Shown here: one piece after another, positions 6,673-14,071 of the stretch | How positions within the stretch are numbered: the first letter of the stretch is position 1 | Layout: each line of letters begins with the position of its first letter | Notes under the pieces: model-generated | The model's input: the letters and a program-made list of their open reading frames with translations, nothing else | Databases searched by the model: none | What the model was told of the DNA's origin: nothing | Translations under genes and position numbers: made by a program | Origin: Rhizobacter sp. | Lineage (GTDB): Bacteria; Pseudomonadota; Gammaproteobacteria; Burkholderiales; Burkholderiaceae_C | Direction: 5' to 3' | Assembly (NCBI GenBank): GCA_025359585.1 | Contig: JANYFX010000359.1 | Location: 1 to 16,357, forward strand | DNA: 16,357 nt

Positions 6673-7164
6673 TCAGTCAGACGCGCACGCCATCCGCCGA
6701 TACGGATACTCGATGCGCCGCATCTGCCCGGGTTGTCCAGGCTGCGGCCCTTCGATCCAGGCCAGCAGTTCGCTGCCCTTGCGGTCGTACGCCACACGCT
6801 GCGGAAAGTCGTGCTGCAGGTTCTCGAACACGACGCGGCTGTCTTCCAGCTTGACCGACAGGAACACTGTGGGCGCCTGCCCCGACGGCTGCACTTCGTA
6901 GGCGAGCTGCTCGCCGCGCTCACGCAACAGCACGAACTCGTGCGCCACGAGCTTGTCGCCGCGCACGGTGCGGCTGCTGCCGAGCATGCTGCCGGCGCGT
7001 GGCGCGCTCCATTGTTCTTCGACCACCCGCTCGGGCGTGTCGATCTTCCAGCAGCCTTGCAGCCAGGCCAGGCGCTGGATGCTAAGGGCCTGTGCCGCAG
7101 CGCCGAGGTGCACCGCAAGCAGGAGCGCTGAAAAGAACAAGCTGCGTCGGTGCGTCGAGCCCAT
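6673..7164 (-). CDS. Exported DUF6265-like protein
   Basis: A 163-aa protein with a Sec signal peptide (MGSTHRRSLFFSALLLAVHLGAA, cleavage near AQA). The mature part fits the DUF6265 family: LAWLQGCWKID near the start, then VVEEQWSAPRAGSMLGSSRTVRG, HEFVLLRERGEQLAYEVQPSG, QAPTVFLSVKL and ENLQHDFPQRVAYDR. This pattern suggests a small beta-barrel of the lipocalin-like type; the function is unknown. It is the last gene of the minus-strand run. Its ribosome site AAGGAG overlaps the stop codon of the DUF924 gene, so the two are coupled. Confidence 0.8.
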   Translation of the reverse strand: MGSTHRRSLFFSALLLAVHLGAAAQALSIQRLAWLQGCWKIDTPERVVEEQWSAPRAGSMLGSSRTVRGDKLVAHEFVLLRERGEQLAYEVQPSGQAPTVFLSVKLEDSRVVFENLQHDFPQRVAYDRKGSELLAWIEGPQPGQPGQMRRIEYPYRRMACASD

Positions 7165-7170
7165 CGTCTT

Positions 7171-7176
7171 CTCCTT
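7171..7176 (-). promoter_or_regulatory. Ribosome site AAGGAG sharing a base with the preceding stop codon
   Basis: AAGGAG on the minus strand lies six bases before the ATG at 7164 and shares its first A with the TGA of the DUF924 gene (7178-7176). This fixes the start and points to coupled translation. Confidence 0.65.
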
Positions 7177-7772
7177 CAGAAACGCGAACCCGGTTGTTTG
7201 AGGAACGCGATCTCTTCGGCGGTCGATTGGCGCCCGAGAATCGCATTGCGGTGCGGGAAGCGGCCGAAGCGCTGGACAACATCGTGATGGCGCTGCGCAT
7301 AGTCGAACAGGTTGTGCAGTTCGGGCGCGCCGGCCACGAGGCGCGTGAACAGGCGCAGCGCTTCTTCCTGCATGACCAAACCTTCGGCGTGCTCGAAGGG
7401 CAGGTAGACGAACAGCCGCTGCACCGGCAGCAGGTTTTCGTCCTGGCGCGCACCGACCATCGCCATCGCGGCAGCCAGCGCGCGTTTGTCGCCAGCGAAC
7501 GCACGCGGCGTGTCGCGAAAGCTGTTGCGTGTGAACTGGTCGAGCAACACGATCTGCGCGAGCGCGGTTTGCGGCTCGGCGGCCCAGGCTTCGAGCTCGC
7601 CACGCAAGGCCTGTTCGATCAGCGGGCCGAAGCGCTCGTTGATCTGGCGGTCGGTATCAACGCTCTTGCGGAACCAGAGCTCACGCACCGCGCCGTGTTC
7701 TGCGTCGCCTTTGGCGGCGAACCAGAAGTCGAGCACCGCCTGCGCGTTCGTGGTGTCAGTCAAGCTTGGCAC
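7176..7772 (-). CDS. DUF924 family protein
   Basis: A 198-aa cytosolic, mostly helical protein. Family hallmarks are AQAVLDFWFA at the N-terminus, RELWFRKSVDTDRQI, FGPLIEQAL, LAQIVLLDQFTRNSFRDTPRAFA, LPVQRLFVYLPFEHAE and FGRFPHRNAILGRQSTAEEIAFL at the C-terminus. The family has a TPR-like fold and no assigned activity. The frame opens at a GTG (7772) that overlaps the end of the tctC gene by 17 bp; a TTG three codons later (7763) is the alternative, since most relatives begin only a few residues before the VLDFWF motif. The overlap suggests translational coupling to tctC. Confidence 0.88.
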   Translation of the reverse strand: MPSLTDTTNAQAVLDFWFAAKGDAEHGAVRELWFRKSVDTDRQINERFGPLIEQALRGELEAWAAEPQTALAQIVLLDQFTRNSFRDTPRAFAGDKRALAAAMAMVGARQDENLLPVQRLFVYLPFEHAEGLVMQEEALRLFTRLVAGAPELHNLFDYAQRHHDVVQRFGRFPHRNAILGRQSTAEEIAFLKQPGSRF

Positions 7773-8733
7773 CCGAGTCTTTCACCGCCTTCGCCCACAC
7801 CGGCATTTGTTCGTTGAGGTAAGCGCCGAACTGCTCGCTGTTCAGGTAAGCGGGGTCGGCGCCTTGCGCTGTCATGCTCTTGCGCAGCTCGGGGTTCTCG
7901 AGTGCCTGCCTGAACGCGTCAGAGAGTCTGGCGACCACGTCTTTCGGTGTGCCGGCCGGCGCCATCACGCCGTAGAAACCGACCACGTCCATGCCCTTCA
8001 CGCCGATCTCGGCGAAGGTCGGCACACCCGGCAGCGCGGCATTGCGCTCGCGCCCGGTGATGGCCAGCGCGCGCAGCTTGCCCTGCTTCACGTACTGCGA
8101 CGCGAGCGGGATCGACTCGGCCATCATCTGCACCTGGCCCGCGAGCAGGTCGGTCAAGGCCGGTGCGCTGCCTCGGTACGGGATGTGCACGATGAAGGTG
8201 CCCGTCGCCTGCTTGAACATCTCGGGCACCAGGTGCGAGCTGCCGCCGTTGCCGGCCGAGCCGTAGTTCAGCTTGCCGGGCGACTTCTTCGCCATCGCCA
8301 CCAGTTCCTGGACGCTGTTGACCGGCAGGCTGGTGTTGACGATCAAGGCCAGCGGCTGTTGCGCGGTGCGCGCGATCGGCACGAAGTCCTTCAGCGTCGA
8401 ATACGTCAGCTTCGGGTAGATCGCCGGGTTGATCACCATCACGCCGGTGTTCGCGAGCATCAGCGTGTAGCCGTCGGCCGGCGACTTGGCGACAAAGTCG
8501 GCGCCGACCGTGCCGCCGGCGCCGGCCTTGTAGTCGATGACGATCGGCTGGCCGAGCACGGCCTGCAGCTTGTCGGCGAGCAGGCGGCCGTGGGTGTCGA
8601 GCGGGCCACCGGCGGTGAAGCCGACGATGATCTTGATCGGGCGATCGGGGAAGGCGGCCGAGGCGGGCGCCGCGATCGCGATCGTCGCCAGCGCGGCGAT
8701 CAGGGCCCGTGTCGAACGGCGTGTCGGATGCAT
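7756..8733 (-). CDS. Tripartite tricarboxylate transporter substrate-binding protein (TctC/Bug family)
   Basis: A 325-aa periplasmic binding protein. The ATG at 8733 follows GGAG at 8742-8745. A Sec signal peptide (MHPTRRSTRALIAALATIAI, cleavage near ASA) leads into the Bug family opening FPDRPIKIIVGFTAGGPLD. Other marks are GAGGTVGADFVAKSPADGYTL, KLNYGSAGNGGSSHL, HIPYRGSAPALTDLLAGQVQ and LPGVPTFAEIG. These receptors bind small carboxylates, but the ligand cannot be read from sequence. The membrane partners TctA and TctB are absent, as is common for the many orphan Bug proteins of Burkholderiales. It lies 20 bp downstream of the prolyl oligopeptidase gene and overlaps the DUF924 gene, so it looks like part of that transcript. 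Confidence 0.94.
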   Translation of the reverse strand: MHPTRRSTRALIAALATIAIAAPASAAFPDRPIKIIVGFTAGGPLDTHGRLLADKLQAVLGQPIVIDYKAGAGGTVGADFVAKSPADGYTLMLANTGVMVINPAIYPKLTYSTLKDFVPIARTAQQPLALIVNTSLPVNSVQELVAMAKKSPGKLNYGSAGNGGSSHLVPEMFKQATGTFIVHIPYRGSAPALTDLLAGQVQMMAESIPLASQYVKQGKLRALAITGRERNAALPGVPTFAEIGVKGMDVVGFYGVMAPAGTPKDVVARLSDAFRQALENPELRKSMTAQGADPAYLNSEQFGAYLNEQMPVWAKAVKDSGAKLD

Positions 8734-8753
8734 GTTCCGGTCTCCGGCAAAGT

Positions 8754-10838
8754 TCAGCTTCCGAGCTGGCGCCACAGGTAACTCATCTCCAGCGCCTGCA
8801 CGTGCGCGCGCTGTTCGTTGTCGGCCGCGCCGCCGTGGCCACCTTCGATGTTCTCGAAGTACAGCACCTCGTGGCCGAGCGAGAGCAGCCGCGCCGCCAT
8901 CTTGCGGGCATGGCCAGGGTGCACACGGTCGTCGCGCGTGGAAGTGGTGAACAGCACGCGCGGGTACTTCACGTCCTTGCGCAGGTTCTGGTAAGGGCTG
9001 TACTTCGAGATGTACTGCCACTCTTCGGGTTTGTCGGGGTCGCCGTATTCGGCCATCCACGACGCACCGGCCAGCAGCTTGTGATAACGCCGCATGTCGA
9101 GCAGCGGCACGCTGCAGACGACGGCGTTGAACAGATCGGGGCGCTGCGTGAACGTGGCGCCGACGAGCAGGCCGCCGTTGCTGCCGCCTTCAATGCCGAG
9201 GTGCTGCGGGCTCGTGATGCCACGCTGGATGAGGTCAAGTGCTACGGCGATGAAATCGTCGTAGCTGCGTTGTTTGTTTTCCTTCACCGCCGCCTGATGC
9301 CAGGCCGGGCCGAACTCGCCGCCGCCGCGGATGTTGGCCACCACGAGCACGCCGCCGCGCGCCAGCCATGCGCTGCCGAACGCGGCCGAATACCAGGGCT
9401 GCGTCGAGACCTCGAAGCCGCCGTAACCGTAGAGCAGCGTCGGCGCGCCGCCGGTCGCGGGCGACTGTGCGTTCAGCCCGCGCGGCCAGACCACGAAGTA
9501 GGGAATGCGCGTGCCGTCGGCACTGGTCGCGAACGACTGCTCGGCACGCATGCCGGTGGCGTCGAATGTCGGGGGCAAGGACTTGAGCACCGCGCGGGTG
9601 TCGCCGCCGGTCTGGCCGAGCGAGAGCGTGTCGGGGGTGAGGAAGTCGCTGTAGGTCAGCAGGTAGGACTCGGCCAGTGCGTCGTCGGAAAGCATCGGAT
9701 CAAACAGGCCGCTCACGCCGATCGTGCCGGGGAAGGGCGCTGCGACCTCGCGGCGTTTGAAGCCCTCGGGCGTGCGCTGCCACTCTTCGAGCTTGCTCGC
9801 CACGTTGTCGAGCACGTCGACGAGCACGTGGCTGCGGGTGAGCGCGAAGCCGGCGAGCGAGCGCGTGGCGGTGGGTTCGAACAGCACGTCGAAGCGGCGT
9901 TCGCCACGCTGGTAGGCCGCCGCGTCGATGGCCAGCAGCGAGCCGCGCGGGTGCTTGCGCGCGGGCGTGATGAGGTCGCTGCGCAGCTCCAGCATCAGCG
10001 TGTCGGCAGGCGCGCCGGCGCTGTTCCAGAACGTGACCGAGGCGTCGTCGGGCACGTCCATCGGCAGGAGCTTCGTGCCCTGCACAACGAAGCGCTTCGA
10101 GTTGTAGAAGTCGATGCTGCGCGCGACGATCGTGCGCTCGTGCCCGGGCGTGGTGTCGACCGAGGCGCGCACCGCCACGTCGGCCTTTTCGCCTTCGAAC
10201 ACCGTTACCGCTTCAGCCAGCGGTGTGCCGCGCTTCCAGCGTTTGATGACGCGTGGGTAGCCCGAGTCGGTCATCGAACCCGGGCCGAAATCGGTGCCGA
10301 CGAAGAGCGTGTCGGCGTCGATCCAGTCGATGTCGGACTTGGCCTCGGGCAAGACGAAGCCGTCTTTCACGAAGGCTTTCGTCACGGTGTCGAACTCGCG
10401 CACCACGTTCGCATCGGCGCCACCACGCGACAGCATCACGAGGCAAAGCCGGTGCGAGGGCGCCAGGCCGACCGCACCGCCCCAGACCCAGTTTTCGCCT
10501 TCGGCCGCGCCCAGCGCGTCGAGGTCGAGCACGGTTTCCCAGGCCGGTTCGGGCTTGCGGTATTCCGCCAGGCTGGTGCGGCGCCACAGGCCGCGTTTGT
10601 GGGTTTCGTCTTGCCACAGGTTGTAGAAATGCTCACCGCGCCTCGAGATGTAGGGGATGCGCTCCTTCGAGTTCAGCACCTGCAGCAGCCGTTCGCGCGT
10701 CGGCGTGTACTCGGGGCGCGCCATCAGTACTTTCTGCGACTCGGCGTTGCGCTCGCGCACCCAGGCGAGCGCGGCCTCGCCTTGCACGTCTTCGAGCCAG
10801 AGAAAAGGATCGACGGGTTCGGTCTGCGCTTCGGTCAT
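8754..10838 (-). CDS. Prolyl oligopeptidase family serine peptidase (S9A)
   Basis: A 694-aa cytosolic peptidase that cuts short peptides after proline. It opens with VDPFLWLEDVQGEAALAWV, usual for the family. A seven-bladed propeller domain follows (roughly residues 70-420), then the catalytic alpha/beta-hydrolase domain. The triad is Ser553 in EGGSNGGLLVGA, an Asp at 636 (next to Asp637) in STRDDRVHPGHA, and His668 in EGGHGGAADNEQ. Length and spacing match S9A enzymes. No signal peptide is seen, unlike many periplasmic members. I chose the ATG at 10838, with GAGG a few bases upstream; the ATG at 10859, which overlaps the stop of the acetyltransferase gene (TGATG), would add seven residues. 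It belongs to the six-gene minus-strand run. Confidence 0.95.
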   Translation of the reverse strand: MTEAQTEPVDPFLWLEDVQGEAALAWVRERNAESQKVLMARPEYTPTRERLLQVLNSKERIPYISRRGEHFYNLWQDETHKRGLWRRTSLAEYRKPEPAWETVLDLDALGAAEGENWVWGGAVGLAPSHRLCLVMLSRGGADANVVREFDTVTKAFVKDGFVLPEAKSDIDWIDADTLFVGTDFGPGSMTDSGYPRVIKRWKRGTPLAEAVTVFEGEKADVAVRASVDTTPGHERTIVARSIDFYNSKRFVVQGTKLLPMDVPDDASVTFWNSAGAPADTLMLELRSDLITPARKHPRGSLLAIDAAAYQRGERRFDVLFEPTATRSLAGFALTRSHVLVDVLDNVASKLEEWQRTPEGFKRREVAAPFPGTIGVSGLFDPMLSDDALAESYLLTYSDFLTPDTLSLGQTGGDTRAVLKSLPPTFDATGMRAEQSFATSADGTRIPYFVVWPRGLNAQSPATGGAPTLLYGYGGFEVSTQPWYSAAFGSAWLARGGVLVVANIRGGGEFGPAWHQAAVKENKQRSYDDFIAVALDLIQRGITSPQHLGIEGGSNGGLLVGATFTQRPDLFNAVVCSVPLLDMRRYHKLLAGASWMAEYGDPDKPEEWQYISKYSPYQNLRKDVKYPRVLFTTSTRDDRVHPGHARKMAARLLSLGHEVLYFENIEGGHGGAADNEQRAHVQALEMSYLWRQLGS

Positions 10839-10858
10839 GGTGCCTGCCTCGCCGGCCA

Positions 10859-11155
10859 TCAGGCCAGCAGCGATTGGGTTTCGGGGTGGCGCTGCATGTA
10901 GCTGCGGGCGTAGGAACACAGCGGGTTCACCTTGAGCCCGTTGGCGCTCGCATGCGCGAGCACGGCCTGCATCAGCGCGCCGGCGATGCCGCGGCCACCG
11001 AGCTCGGGGGCCACTTCGGTGTGGGTGATGGCGAGCACGCCATCGTGCAGGCGGTATTCGGCCACGGAGCGGTGGCCATCGACGACGGTCAGAAAGCGGC
11101 TCTGCTCGGGCTGGTGTTCGATCTGGAGGTTCATCGCGGCGGCGGGAGTGGGCAT
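10859..11155 (-). CDS. Small GNAT-like N-acetyltransferase (YjdJ/NATD1 type)
   Basis: A 98-aa single-domain protein of the short GCN5-related type (Acetyltransf_CG). Seen features are the substrate-side strands (RSVAEYRLHDGVLAITHTEVAPEL), the acetyl-CoA loop GGRGIAGALMQAVLAHA, and the closing strand LKVNPLCSYARSYMQRHPE typical of this subfamily. It most likely binds acetyl-CoA; the acceptor is unknown. The start is uncertain: ATG at 11155 or ATG at 11134 (MNLQIEHQ), neither with a clear ribosome site. Its stop touches a possible upstream start of the prolyl oligopeptidase gene. It lies 45 bp after yaeQ. Confidence 0.88.
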   Translation of the reverse strand: MPTPAAAMNLQIEHQPEQSRFLTVVDGHRSVAEYRLHDGVLAITHTEVAPELGGRGIAGALMQAVLAHASANGLKVNPLCSYARSYMQRHPETQSLLA

Positions 11156-11200
11156 GCGCCGATTGTCGGTCAGCGCCCCGCGCCACGCTTCAAGCGGGGT

Positions 11201-11755
11201 TCAGGCCGGGTTCAGGCGGACGGGCGTGATCTCGACGCTCTGTTTCCCGTCGCCGATCCAGGCCGTGCCGTCCTGCACGCTGATCTGCAGCTGCATGCCG
11301 CGCTGCGCCAGCGTGGCCAGCGCCTGGCTCTGCGGTGCTTCGATCTGCCAGGCTTCGATGTTGTTCGCGCGGCTCACCTTGTTGGCGATGCCGGCCCACC
11401 AGATCGGCGTGCTGTGGCTGAAGCTGTACACGCTCACGCGTTCGGCCCGGCCGCTGGCTTTCAGCAGGCGCTTGTCGTCCGGCTGGCCGACCTCGACCCA
11501 GTGCACGATCTGGCCGGTCAGGTCCTTGTGCAGCAGCGCCGGTTCGTCGTTGTCCCACAGGTCCTTGGCGAATTCGAGCGTGCCGTTCAGCGTGTCGGCC
11601 GGCAACTGCAGCGCGAGCGCCAGCAGCCGGATCATCATGCGTTCGTCGGTCTCCGACGGGTGGCGCGCGATCGTGACCGCATGGTCGACGTAGACGCTGC
11701 GATCCATGTCGGCGATCTGCAGACTGGCTTTGTAGATGGTGGCCTTGATTGCCAT
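11201..11755 (-). CDS. yaeQ: YaeQ family protein
   Basis: A 184-aa protein matching YaeQ along its whole length (E. coli YaeQ is about 181 aa). Marks are MAIKATIYKASLQIADMDR, then HPSETDERMMIRLLALAL, LEFAKDLWDNDEPALLHKDLTGQIVHWVEVGQPDDKRL (split here across helix and strand) and SVYSFSHSTPIWW. The fold is related to PD-(D/E)XK nucleases, with the E..D...W pattern and the conserved E/Q near VEVGQP as active-site remnants. E. coli YaeQ was found as a multicopy factor that relieves loss of RfaH; its biochemical role is unsettled. It is the first gene of the six-gene minus run and diverges from the gorA cluster across 99 bp. Confidence 0.95.
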   Translation of the reverse strand: MAIKATIYKASLQIADMDRSVYVDHAVTIARHPSETDERMMIRLLALALQLPADTLNGTLEFAKDLWDNDEPALLHKDLTGQIVHWVEVGQPDDKRLLKASGRAERVSVYSFSHSTPIWWAGIANKVSRANNIEAWQIEAPQSQALATLAQRGMQLQISVQDGTAWIGDGKQSVEITPVRLNPA

Positions 11756-11778
11756 GGAGCGCCCGACGGAAAGCGGCG

Positions 11779-11784
11779 ATTAGA
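11779..11784 (-). promoter_or_regulatory. Possible -10 element of yaeQ (TCTAAT)
   Basis: TCTAAT on the minus strand lies about 24 bases before the yaeQ ATG. It matches four or five of six consensus -10 positions. No good -35 hexamer is found 16-18 bp upstream, so this is tentative. It would drive the six-gene minus-strand run with a leader of roughly 16 bases. Confidence 0.25.
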
Positions 11785-11854
11785 CCAGAGGCAAGGTGCT
11801 GCCTTGGCACTCGCGAGACAATCGGGGCATCGACTTTGTCTGAAGGCCTGTTCC

Positions 11855-12127
11855 ATGAGCATGAAAAAAACCGATCTCGTCCGCAACCTCGCCGCTCGCC
11901 TGGAGGGCCAGATGAAGGGCGCCGGCGTGCCGGGCCGCTTCGGCCAGGGCGCTGGGGGCGTGGCCGACAAGCGCGAACAGCGCCGCATCGATTCGGCCGC
12001 CGGGCTGGTGCCGTTCGCCTGCAAGCTGCCGGCCGAATTGGTCAAGCGCTTGAATGAACGCGCTGCCGGGCACGAAGGCGGGGTGAACGCGCTGGTGACC
12101 GAGGCGCTGCAGAAATCGCTGGCCTGA
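11855..12127 (+). CDS. Conserved small protein, ribbon-helix-helix-like C-terminus
   Basis: A 90-aa basic protein starting MSMKKTDLVRNLAARLEGQM (AAGG about eight bases upstream; ATG at 11861 is the alternative). The middle is a glycine- and arginine-rich linker (GVPGRFGQGAGGVADKREQRR). The C-terminal 40 residues, VPFACKLPAELVKRLNERAA and GGVNALVTEALQKSLA, read as a strand followed by two helices, much like a ribbon-helix-helix DNA-binding fold; that is inference. I know of similar uncharacterised proteins in Burkholderiales. It ends 11 bp before gorA and the gorA ribosome site overlaps its stop, so the two are one transcription and translation unit. It may regulate the unit or assist the redox role; no function is established. 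Confidence 0.82.
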   Translation: MSMKKTDLVRNLAARLEGQMKGAGVPGRFGQGAGGVADKREQRRIDSAAGLVPFACKLPAELVKRLNERAAGHEGGVNALVTEALQKSLA

Positions 12128-12132
12128 AGGAG
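12127..12132 (+). promoter_or_regulatory. gorA ribosome site overlapping the upstream stop codon
   Basis: AAGGAG shares its first A with the TGA that ends the 90-aa gene and sits six bases before the gorA ATG. It is the same TGAAGGAG arrangement as at the DUF924/DUF6265 junction and indicates coupled translation. Confidence 0.65.
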
Positions 12133-12138
12133 CACGAC

Positions 12139-13494
12139 ATGGCGGCGACCGACTTCGACCTCTTCGTCATCGGCGCCGGCAGCGGCGGTGTGCGCGCAGC
12201 GCGCATGGCGGCGCAGCGCGGCGCGCGTGTGGCCGTGGCCGAAGACGCGCCGCTCGGCGGCACCTGCGTGAACCTCGGCTGCATTCCGAAGAAGCTCTAC
12301 AGCTACGCAGCGCACTACGCCGAAGCCTTCGAAGAGTCGCACGGCTTCGGCTGGTCGAACGACGCGGCGCCGAGCTTCGACTGGGCCGTGCTCAAGGCCA
12401 ACCGCGCGCGCGAGATCGGCCGCTTGAACAGCATCTACGGCAGGCTGTTGACGGACGCGGGTGCGACGGTGCTGACGGCACGCGCGCACGTGATCGGCGC
12501 GAACGCGGTCGAGGTGGGCGGGCGTGTCTACACGGCCACGAACATTCTTGTGGCGACCGGCGGCCGGCCCGTGGTGCCGGCCTTGCCCGGCGCCGAATTC
12601 GCGATCACGTCGAACGAGATTTTCGACCTGCCGGTGTTCCCGAAACGGCTGGTGGTGGTCGGCGGTGGTTACATCGCCTGCGAGTTCGCGTCGATCTTTC
12701 GCGGCCTGGGCGCGCAGGTCACGCAGCTCTACCGCGGCGAGCAGGTGCTGCGCGGCTTCGATGCCGACGTGCGCAATTTCGTCGCCGCCGAGATGCGCAA
12801 GAAGGGCGTGGACCTGCGCACCGGCGCCGATGTCGAGCGCATCGAACGTGGTGCGGATGGGTTGCAAGTGCACCTGCGTGACGGTGCGGTCATCACTGCC
12901 GACAGCGTGCTCTACGCCACCGGCCGCCAACCCAACACGGCCGGCCTCGGGTTGCAGGAACTCGGTGTGGCACTGAGCCCCGAAGGCGCGGTGATCGTCG
13001 ACGAGCACTACGCCACCAACCTGCCCACCCTCCACGCACTTGGCGACGTGATCGATCGCATCCAGCTCACGCCTGTTGCTTTGGCCGAGGCGATGACCTT
13101 GGTCGACCGCCTGTTCGGCAGCGGGCAACGCTCGGTCGACTACGAACTGATCCCGACCGCCGTGTTCACGCACCCGAGCATCGGCACGGTCGGGTTGACC
13201 GAGCACGAAGCGCGGGCCAGGTTCGGCAAGGTCCGCATCTACCGCAGCGATTTCAAGGCGCTCAAGCACACGCTTTCGGGCAACACCGAACGCACGCTGA
13301 TGAAGCTCGTGGTCGACGATGCGAGCGACCGCGTCGTCGGCCTGCACATGGTCGGCGCCGATGCCGGGGAAATCGTCCAGGGTTTTGCCGTGGCGATGAA
13401 AGCCGGCGCGACCAAGGCGGTGTTCGATTCGACGATCGGCATTCACCCCACCGCTGCCGAAGAATTCGTGACGATGCGCGACGCGGTGGCATGA
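12139..13494 (+). CDS. gorA: Glutathione-disulfide reductase
   Basis: A 451-aa cytosolic flavoenzyme that reduces oxidised glutathione with NADPH. Domains in order: the FAD-binding GAGSGGVRAARMAA near residue 12; the redox-active disulfide Cys43/Cys48 in GGTCVNLGCIPKK; and the NADPH-binding VVVGGGYIACEFASIF (about 170-186). Arg199 and Arg205 in LYRGEQVLRGFD are the pair that in glutathione reductase selects NADPH over NADH. A second FAD motif LPTLHALGDVIDRIQLTPVA follows, and the dimer-domain catalytic pair His436-Glu441 is in GIHPTAAEEF. All spacing is within one or three residues of E. coli Gor (450 aa). The tail MRDAVA is short, without the CxC of related mercuric or trypanothione reductases. 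It is coupled to the small gene upstream and followed 31 bp later by an exported coiled-coil protein. Confidence 0.97.
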   Translation: MAATDFDLFVIGAGSGGVRAARMAAQRGARVAVAEDAPLGGTCVNLGCIPKKLYSYAAHYAEAFEESHGFGWSNDAAPSFDWAVLKANRAREIGRLNSIYGRLLTDAGATVLTARAHVIGANAVEVGGRVYTATNILVATGGRPVVPALPGAEFAITSNEIFDLPVFPKRLVVVGGGYIACEFASIFRGLGAQVTQLYRGEQVLRGFDADVRNFVAAEMRKKGVDLRTGADVERIERGADGLQVHLRDGAVITADSVLYATGRQPNTAGLGLQELGVALSPEGAVIVDEHYATNLPTLHALGDVIDRIQLTPVALAEAMTLVDRLFGSGQRSVDYELIPTAVFTHPSIGTVGLTEHEARARFGKVRIYRSDFKALKHTLSGNTERTLMKLVVDDASDRVVGLHMVGADAGEIVQGFAVAMKAGATKAVFDSTIGIHPTAAEEFVTMRDAVA

Positions 13495-13525
13495 TTCGCG
13501 GCTGCCCAACCTCCTGCTTTTGACC

Positions 13526-14005
13526 ATGTCGCATCCGACCCTGAAACGTGCCTTGCTGGTCGCGGCACTGCTCGTCGCCGCCACTGGGCACGCCGCCGAC
13601 AAACCCAAAGAGTCGATCTTCGGCAAGGGCAAGGCCAGCGGCCCGACGCTCACGCGCGAGCAACTGCGCCAGTGCCTGTCGCAGCAGGCGCAGGTGAAGG
13701 AGCAGGACGCCGAACTGGTGAAGCTGCAGACGGCGCTCACCACCGACAAGGCCGCCATCGTGCGTTCGGGCGAGCTGCTCAAGGAGCAGGGCGCGGCGCT
13801 CGACCTCACCAAGCCCGAGGCGGTGGCGGCCTACAACGAGCTGGTGCTGGCGCGCGACAAGGCGATCGACGAGCTGCAGGCGCGTGGCGCGCAGTTCAAC
13901 ACCCGCGTCGGCGAGACCCAGGCCCAGCGCGAAGCCCTGGCCCGAAGCTGCGACGGCCGCAGCTACAACGAAATCGACGAGATCGCGATCCAGAAGGGCA
14001 AGTGA
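13526..14005 (+). CDS. Exported coiled-coil protein of unknown function with two cysteines
   Basis: A 159-aa protein with a Sec signal peptide (MSHPTLKRALLVAALLVAATG, cleavage near HAA-DK at residue 24). The mature part is almost all helical, with heptad-like stretches: LTREQLRQCLSQQAQVKEQD, AELVKLQTALTTDKAAIVRS and AVAAYNELVLARDKAIDELQ. It ends ARSCDGRSYNEIDEIAIQKGK. Only two cysteines remain after cleavage, Cys50 near the start and Cys142 near the end. They could meet in a disulfide if the protein folds as a helical hairpin; that is inference. Similar small exported proteins with this C-terminal stretch are, to my knowledge, common and unnamed in Burkholderiales. I start at the ATG at 13526; a TTG at 13520 is possible but less likely. 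No clear ribosome site is seen. Confidence 0.85.
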   Translation: MSHPTLKRALLVAALLVAATGHAADKPKESIFGKGKASGPTLTREQLRQCLSQQAQVKEQDAELVKLQTALTTDKAAIVRSGELLKEQGAALDLTKPEAVAAYNELVLARDKAIDELQARGAQFNTRVGETQAQREALARSCDGRSYNEIDEIAIQKGK

Positions 14006-14018
14006 CGGGCGGCGCCCG
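14006..14018 (+). terminator. Short GC hairpin after the coiled-coil gene (weak)
   Basis: CGGGC (14006-14010) pairs with GCCCG (14014-14018) around GGC, directly after the TGA of the coiled-coil gene. Five base pairs and no T-run, so it is at best a weak terminator. The oligopeptidase gene downstream could then have its own promoter; TAACAT at 14038-14043 is a possible -10 element. Confidence 0.22.
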
Positions 14019-14071
14019 GGCGATCGACCCGAGGCCCTAACATGGCGGCCTCTCCGACCCCGAGACCGACC

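Noticed and set aside
8709..10901. 730-codon open frame on the plus strand
   Set aside because: It is antisense to the prolyl oligopeptidase, which has a full catalytic triad. The translation is Arg/Ala/Val/His-rich with no domain; long open antisense frames are normal at this GC content.
10839..11186. N-terminal extension of the prolyl oligopeptidase frame
   Set aside because: The added residues are Arg-rich, overlap the acetyltransferase gene in another frame, and are absent from the family; the start at 10838 (or 10859) fits.
11791..11810. CAAGG/CCTTG short inverted repeat between yaeQ and the gorA cluster
   Set aside because: Only five base pairs with a five-base loop; this is expected by chance and cannot be told apart from background.
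10253..12127. 624-codon plus-strand frame ending at the 90-aa gene stop
   Set aside because: Only the last 90 codons, from 11855, look like protein with a start signal; the rest is antisense to the prolyl oligopeptidase, acetyltransferase and yaeQ genes.
11635..13812. 725-codon open frame on the minus strand
   Set aside because: Antisense to gorA and its neighbours; low-complexity translation without family motifs.
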